Source of the DNA: Mercurialis annua
Taxonomy: Eukaryota > Streptophyta > Magnoliopsida > Malpighiales > Euphorbiaceae
Direction: 5' to 3'
Length of the DNA stretch: 64,000 nt
Assembly (NCBI RefSeq): GCF_937616625.2
Contig: NC_065576.1
Span: 2,916,501-2,980,500, forward strand
Below are positions 57,892-64,000 of this stretch, in pieces; positions within the stretch are counted from its first letter, which is position 1, and each line of letters begins with the position of its first letter. The notes under the pieces were generated by a model. The model saw only the letters and a program-made list of their open reading frames with translations, was not told where the DNA came from and searched no databases. The translations under genes and the position numbers were made by a program.

Positions 57892-58765
57892 GTCAGCCTG
57901 GGGGACGGACGTCTCCGGACGGCGTCCGTCCTCCGGGCTGACGCCGACCGGGGACGTCCGATTGGCGTTTGGACGTCAAACTGGGGAGACGTCCCAGAAT
58001 GACGTTTCCCCATAGGACGTCTCAGCAGGTGGCGTCGGCCCACTTAAAAAGTTAATAAAAAAACTTAAAAAACCGATTTTACGTCAGGAAAGTCGGAAAA
58101 ATTTGTTGCGGAATGTCGGTACTCGTTACCCGACGAATTGTAATTGTTATCCGTCATTTTCATCGACGTATTCGAATGTAATTGAGAATATTTTTTTTAA
58201 ACAAGGGCAAAAAGGTATTTTTAGGGGCGGTGTCAAGTAATTAGGGGCGGTAAAATCCTAAATTTTAATTCATTAAGATAAAAAAGTTAGCTATTTATTA
58301 TTTTATCAATTAAAACAACATAAAAAAATGGCTACCGTCAACTAGTAGTGTCAAAATGAATTGGTGGGTCGTGTTCGTATCGTGTCGGCCCATTCTATTG
58401 ACACGATCAGGGTTAACACGAACACGACCCATTTAACTAATCGTGTCAAAATCCACAACCCTAACACAACACAAATTTTAAACGAGTGACACGACACGAT
58501 CAACACATGAAGATAAACGGGTACGATTAACACAATTACATGGCTAACATGACACGACTAACACGACCCACTTAACATTTTAAAATATTTCAACCATATA
58601 AATATAATTTTAACCTTAAATTTATCAATTATTACTCAAATTATAAAATATTAATATAATAAATATAATAATTTTATTTTATATTTTATATAATAACAAC
58701 TATTTTATTTTATAATATTGTAAATTATATAATTTGTAAACAGTTAGGTGGGTTAGATGAGTTCG

Positions 58766-60376
58766 TGTTGAGAATAAACCCAACTCGTAATACTCGTTAA
58801 ATACGAGGTCGAACCCACAATGAGTGAAATAAGAGCGATTGACGAGAATGAAATCTAGTTATGATCCAATTCGTTTAGCAAAACAAAAGTGGTTGAAGTT
58901 TCAAGTATCTGATAACTAACTAAGAATTCTACTAAGCACGAAAGTGCAATTAACAACTAAAGAAACACTAATTATCAAAGAAGTAATTCAATAAAAGGAA
59001 AACGTCAAGGGATTGGTAATCCCATCTAGGTTATGCATTTCATGGTGGGTCAAATTGGAAGTTGCTAAGGACTGAGCGAGGTCTAAAACATCATTCCCGC
59101 TCTCTCGAGCCTCAAAGAATGACAAAACCGCTATCTAATCATCTAATCAATACCAAGCTCACTCTCGTGTTACACGGCAAAACCAAATCATTAACTAGCG
59201 ATTAATCAATCCACTCTAGGGCCACCTAGGTTCAAATCCACTCTCGTGGCGCTCTAAAATCTAGATTTTCAAACCTAGACAATCTAATCAACCACCTCTC
59301 GGTGTATTAATCAAACTCTAAACATGATTAGGGTAGCTAATCCTAATCAAGCAATAAGCAATAGGAGAAAGACATAAGCATACAACACTATGAACCAACC
59401 AATCATACAACCCTAGGTTATCATACCAACCCCCTAACAAGGGGGGTTTAGCCACTCATACTTAAAGCAACACAAGCAATCAATGAATAAGAGTAATAAA
59501 GCATTAGAAAGTAAAGATGGGTTACCTTAATTAAATGAGTAGAACAATCAATCACAAGAGATAATGAAGATTCAATAATAAATAATCTTGCAATAATAAT
59601 GAAGATCTTGTTCATACAAAGCAAATAAAGCTTCAAGAGCTTCAACAATGGAGGAAGCTACAGAGCACTTAATTCTAAAGAGATTCTATTCTAAGAAAAG
59701 TAATAGCAAAAGGGAATAATTTTCTAGAGTAAAGTTATGACCTAAAAATAGAGCTAATGTTGTTTTTATAGTACCCACAAAAGAGGAAAGGAAAACATTC
59801 ATTACACATGTGTTGGGCCCAAAATGGCAATTGAATCAAGTCTTGTGATGTTTGAAATCAGAAATCCCCCCTCTTTTTAACCTTGGCTCGAATCGAGCTC
59901 ACTTTGGCCAAGTGAGGAGCTCGATTCGAGCTCAGCCATTCTGAGCTCAGCTTCATGTGGCTCGAATCGAGCTCCATTGTGAACTAGGTGAGCTCGATTC
60001 GAGCTGTCTTTTGCTGCTCCGGATCGCGATCTTCAAACCTTCATAACTCGGTGTAGAAATGTTCGATTGAGTCGATTCTGAAAGCTTAGGACGTCTACTT
60101 TAACTTTCATGAAGAACACAAATTCATTTGAAGCTTCTAGCTGGTCCAAATTTGTCAAATAGTGCACGGGGGTCAGCTTTTCAGATTTGCAAATGAGCTT
60201 CCGCATCTCTTTTGTCGACTTTTCCAACTTTTGCACCAAAATGCTTCCGCAATGCTCTCAAGTACCTGAAATACTAAAACACATAATAAGGCATTTAGAA
60301 TACCATAAAACCGTGATAAAATATAATGAAAACATGCGGAAAATACACTCTAAATAGGAGTAAAATACACCTATCA
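58766..60376 (-). mobile_element. Solo LTR, 1,611 bp, relative of the Athila element
   Basis: On the minus strand it reads TGATAGGTGTATTTTAC... to ...CTCAACA, with GTTCG target duplications at 58761-58765 and 60377-60381. Stretches such as gaggctcgagagagcggga and the order of motifs match the LTR at 22349-23809, so it is a sister subfamily. A TATA box (minus strand, near 59763-59769) lies downstream of two palindrome pairs. Confidence 0.9.
59886..60004 (-). repeat. Two hairpin pairs in U3 of the solo LTR
   Basis: The arms GCTCGAATCGAGCTC (59886-59900, 59960-59974) have exact reverse complements GAGCTCGATTCGAGC at 59917-59931 and 59990-60004. Spacers are 15-16 bp; the first is itself complementary (ACTT-TGGCC-AAGT). 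The layout matches that of the Athila LTR. Confidence 0.9.
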
Positions 60377-60537
60377 GTTCGCGAGTCAACCCATGACACA
60401 ACCCATTTATTTTGTGTCATAAATGAGTTGAAACGTTTTCGACACAAACTCGCTAAACTTCAATTTGGATTCGTCAAATTTACGTGTTAGACAAATCATA
60501 TTATCGTGTCATGATCTATTTTGACATTCTACTGTCA

Positions 60538-60604
60538 ACGGAAAATTAAACTATTAATTGTAACCGAAGAACGGAAAATTAAACTATTAATTGTAACCGA
60601 AGAA
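60538..60604 (+). repeat. Short direct tandem repeat
   Basis: Two copies of a unit of about 33 bp (acggaaaattaaactattaa...), next to the right end of the TIR element. Confidence 0.8.
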
Positions 60605-60996
60605 AAAATATGAGAGAATCTATTGATGGCTAGAGTTTTATAAGAGACAAGGAGAGTTTGTTTTAGGCCAGGTGTCATTATAAAAGTAGCAATCACTAAT
60701 GTTCTGATTAACAAGTTGTTTACATCTTTGAATATCATCATCATTCATTACCTAAGACGGCATAAAAATAGCTTTCTAGACACGAATAATGTGACATAGT
60801 ATTGTACTCATTTTGATCACAATCTTAAACTACATTGAAAATGGACAAACATTACCTCTTATGATTACAATTTTATTTATCTTTTATTAAATTTGAAAAC
60901 AACTTCCCTTACAATTATATCCACATTATTATGATATCACATAATGTTTAGTGGCCTAAATTCAAGAATTAAAAAGTTGACATATCACCAAGATAT

Positions 60997-62030
60997 TTAA
61001 GCATACTTATGAGCAATCTCTAAGAGACAATGACACAATTCTTTTGGTTTTGAAAACATAGCCATATGATCTGCACCGTCAATCTTGATAACTTCTTTAA
61101 CCGGATGATTTTCGATCATCCACCGCTGAAATTCTTCAGTTATTCCTTTATCCTCGTCGCATAAAATAAAAACTCTCGTCACGGATCCGTATCCTCCAAT
61201 TGTATAATTTTTCGTCTTTGACAAATCATCTATGAACAACGACGACGGCCTTGCCAAAGCCTTTGCCAATTCAAAATCCTTCCCGAAATTGCAGAGTGTA
61301 ATTAGAGCGATATGATAAAAATATAAAATCGTTTTTACAAAACTAACTAAAAAAATTAATTCAATACGACAAATGAAAGATAAATCAATAAAAGTTCATT
61401 TTGACTCTTCGACTTGAAATAAAAGTCAAAATAGTTCAAGTACGTGGATTTGAAAAAAGTCATCAATTTGTCAATTTTAGATCAATTACGCCTTAATCTG
61501 ACGTCTATTTTGATGATCAAAGGTAGTTATAATTAATCCAATGATTTTTTTTAAATAACGAATTTAAACTATTTTAATCCTTTGTCCTAATTTGTACGGT
61601 CTGAATTGACCGTTATTAAAAATATTACACATACTTTTTTTTGAAATTTTACTTTATTTAAAAATAGTAATTTTCATTGTATATCCCATCACATATCAAT
61701 TAAGCAATTTTTAAAATTCTACTAATTACCATTGGTCTTTATAGTGAGGATTAAAATGATCGAAATGAAATTTTCTTGTTAGATTTATACGAAAAAAATG
61801 AATCCATATATCCATTATGAATATCAATTTTATTATAAATTGAGTGAAAATGTAATATATATCCGTTGCAACTACATAGTAGAAAAATGTACCTCAATAG
61901 GGCTTAGTTGATAGAGCTTGGAGGACATAAATTTGGGACCAAACGACATTGTCGTGAGATGCTGCAGAGAACTGCTGTAGGGTGCAAATTGAGTATCAAG
62001 CCAATGCTCGGTTGATTTCCCTTCATTAAA
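60997..62030 (-). CDS. MES-J: SABP2-like methylesterase, exons 2 and 3 only in window
   Basis: Minus-strand exons 62030-61893 (46 codons) and 61278-60997 (93 codons plus stop) encode the cap and C-terminal part. The cap motif (STEHWLDTQFAPYSSSLQHL, then FGPKFMSSKLYQLSP) is the SABP2 type rather than that of A to H. The acid (CDED) and base (GADHM) are present. The first exon, with the nucleophile Ser, is not found between 62031 and 64000, so it either lies beyond the window after an intron of at least 1.97 kb or has been lost. Splice sites (ttaag-type acceptor at 62031-62032, GTAC donor) look usable. If complete, it would be the member most like the salicylate methylesterases. Confidence 0.85.
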
Positions 62031-64000
62031 CTTTACATATGCATGAAATTAAGTTAGGATTAATACATTTCCAATATCATGATTAGGCAACAAAATTATT
62101 TTGACTCTTAGAGGGCTTTTACATCGTCTCAAAAAATAGTTTTAGGGAAATAAATAAATATTTTTATCGGGTAATTTTTATTGATTGTTTTTCAATGTTT
62201 GTCCGTTTTCCACAAAAGTCTTTAAATTTGAATTCGTAAGTATATATTCTCTCACTACGAGATTGTTGTATCAATAATATTCTAGAAAATAATTTAATTT
62301 AATTTTCATTAGAATTTAACGACGTTATGGTGTTTTAATTAATCATATTTTTATTGAAATATTTTTGTTATGTCTATGAATTTATATGGTTTTCATGTCA
62401 TTCAATTTTAATGAAAATATAACTTTGCGATGCTAGGGAGATTACATTATACTTAAAATTAGTTGAAGATAAAATCATTACAGTTTAAAGTTCATAGACT
62501 ATATAATAAAAGAAAAATAAATGTTGAGAATGCTGATAAAAAAATTATTTGATTTTTATCTTTTGCTGTTCGATTTAATTCTATATAATGATTAATTTTA
62601 TTTGTAGTAAAACTATTTAATGAAAATATGATAATTTATTTAAAGTAGAAATAGAACAATTAAATGAATATGTAAACTAAAAATAATTATATTTCTTTAC
62701 AAATAAATCAGTACATAACTTTGTTTAAACTTTAAAGTACCAATAATGATCAAACAGAAACATTTTAAATGATGAATAAAAGAAATCTACATCGTCAGGT
62801 GTCATAGCCTAATAGCAAACCGGATCCACATTAAAATGGTATATCATGTAATCATAGTTTATTAATAGAATAATATCATTTTGGAAGTAATAAAGATATG
62901 TATCTTATTAAATCTCTTAATTTAATGATTAAGAAATAAAGAATCCAAATACAACAACTCCAGTCAAACTTGAATAAGTGGTAGAGATGGACAGCCTACC
63001 GGCCATCTATTAAAAATATGGCTAAACCTATTTTGAGGTCTCTAAACTATACATTTTTAGTTCATTAGATCTCTTAACTTCTATTTGATTTTTTCGGGTC
63101 CTTAAACTTTCATTTTTTTGTTCATCAGGTCCTTCAACTTTTATTTGTCTTTCTCAAGTCCCTAATTGTTTATTTTTTGGTTCATTGGGTCCTTAAATGG
63201 ATCTTCATTTAAGGACCTAATGAACCAAAAAATAAAATTTAAGGACTTAAGAAAGTCAAATAGAAGTTGAGGAACCTAATGAATTAAAAAATGAAAGTTT
63301 AAGGATTTGAGAAATCCAAATAAAAGTCGAAGGACTTGATAAACCAAAAAATGAAAGTTAAAGGACCTTAAAATGGGGAATAAACTCATTTATATTTATT
63401 CTCCTAAATAATGTGGAATTATCTTTAACACCATCACAAGAAGTTCAAGACTTCCCATAAATAAAGAAATATTTCCTTAAAAAATAAAAATTATTAGAAA
63501 AGATGGGGGCCATAACAATATTGTACCCAAAATTAAATATACCAAAGAGCAATTTCTCAAAAATAAATAAAATTAAAATATTTTAAATTAAGTTTCACGT
63601 TATTATACCAATTCTTTATGAAGCTTTGCGAAATTAAATAAGTTACTTACACATAAGATAATATTTTTTATTATATCGACTTTTTATATATCTAAATTTT
63701 GATATTTATCATCTCAATAAAATTGAAAAAAATATTTTATAGTAAATGTTTTTTATAATAAATTAAAAGTGATAATCTTTTAATGATACTTTTATTAAAT
63801 TTAAAAATTTAAACTCATTCATATTTGAACTTAAATACCACACTCAAGGTTTAATCCGAATTTGGTCTGACTCAAACTCGGCATGACTCCTTTACTCCTA
63901 TTTGTATACTTACATTTGTCGCTAATTTTAATTCTTTTTAGTTTTTAATTTTTTTTACTGAAGCGGTTCAACCAGAAACCCGTGACTTCACTGGTTCAGC
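62031..64000. other. Presumed intron 1 of MES-J, with a foldback element
   Basis: AT-rich, no exon found. At about 63030-63380 a foldback repeat alternates ggtccttaaactttcatttt and its inverse aaaatgaaagtttaaggat. The last 35 bp (gcggttcaaccagaaacccg) look like the start of another repeat. Confidence 0.5.

Larger units (their letters stand above)
54435..58258 (+). mobile_element. Mutator-like element B, relative of element A, split by a solo LTR
   Basis: The left end (tggattactaaataccgtct) and the right end are homologous to those of element A. Flanks TAAATTTTT (54426-54434) and TAAATTTTA (58259-58267) match at 8 of 9. Without the LTR it is about 0.67 kb and has no mobile-domain exons: just a first exon at each end (ATG 54572, 39 nt, donor at 54611; minus-strand ATG 58157, 75 nt, donor at 58082) and GC-rich gacgtcccc/ggacgtcc palindromes. 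Confidence 0.75.
58343..60533. mobile_element. Terminal-inverted-repeat element hosting a solo LTR
   Basis: The left end tagtagtgtcaaaat and right end attttgacattctact are imperfect inverted repeats, flanked by GTCAAC on both sides (58337-58342, 60534-60539). Internal cgtgtcgtgtt and cacgac reiterations are typical of a plant non-autonomous element. It is about 580 bp without the LTR. Confidence 0.65.

Noticed and set aside
57786..58043. Arg-rich minus-strand frame of 85 codons
   Set aside because: It spans the solo LTR end and the GC-rich palindromic array of element B; this is a compositional artefact.

Overview
This is nuclear DNA from a flowering plant, almost certainly a eudicot. The evidence is AT-rich intergenic sequence, GT-AG introns, a PPR gene, a SABP2-type methylesterase family and several plant transposon lineages. 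An expanded esterase array of this kind would fit Malpighiales, but nothing here fixes the species.

Layout. 1-5052 is single-copy housekeeping sequence: the 5' part of an intronless PPR gene (minus strand) and, head-to-head across about 150 bp, a complete ten-exon LINES (LINS1-like) gene (plus strand). 5651-62030 is a tandem cluster of ten alpha/beta-hydrolase genes of the plant methylesterase (MES/SABP2) family, called MES-A to MES-J here. A to H are on the plus strand; I and J are on the minus strand, and J lacks its first exon inside the window. Nearly all have three exons of about 123, 44-47 and 90-95 codons with phase-0 introns. Sub-groups are A/B, C/D/E, F/G, the divergent H, and the more SABP2-like I and J. 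The esterase-type residues (Gly after the first His, Met after the catalytic His) are kept, so these read as carboxylesterases, not hydroxynitrile lyases. MES-E and MES-H carry unusual changes in the catalytic machinery. MES-H also appears to have an upstream exon encoding a secretory signal peptide.

The cluster is split at 19.8-37.8 kb by a nest of transposons. A Mutator-like element carrying a plant-mobile-domain gene was partly tandem-duplicated (about 2.1 kb). A complete 12.56-kb Athila-type Ty3/gypsy retrotransposon, with 1,461-bp LTRs and TTAAG target duplications, then inserted into the first copy; the second copy is the empty site. Its gag-pol frame is intact and the LTRs differ at only two positions that I can find, so it is very young. 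A second, shorter nest at 50.5-60.5 kb holds a Helitron inside a Mutator-type MITE, a second copy of the Mutator family split by a 3.15-kb solo LTR, and a solo LTR related to the Athila element inside another terminal-inverted-repeat element. Many small MITEs have exact 9-bp target duplications.

The most unusual signal is a set of hairpin-forming palindrome pairs in the Athila element. Two 14-bp palindromes (GGCTCGATCGAGCC) are spaced 30-31 bp apart, and seven such pairs are found: two in each LTR, one inside gag-pol and two between the two ORFs. The related solo LTR has the same two-pair layout with a different but compensating sequence, which suggests that the folded hairpin itself is conserved.
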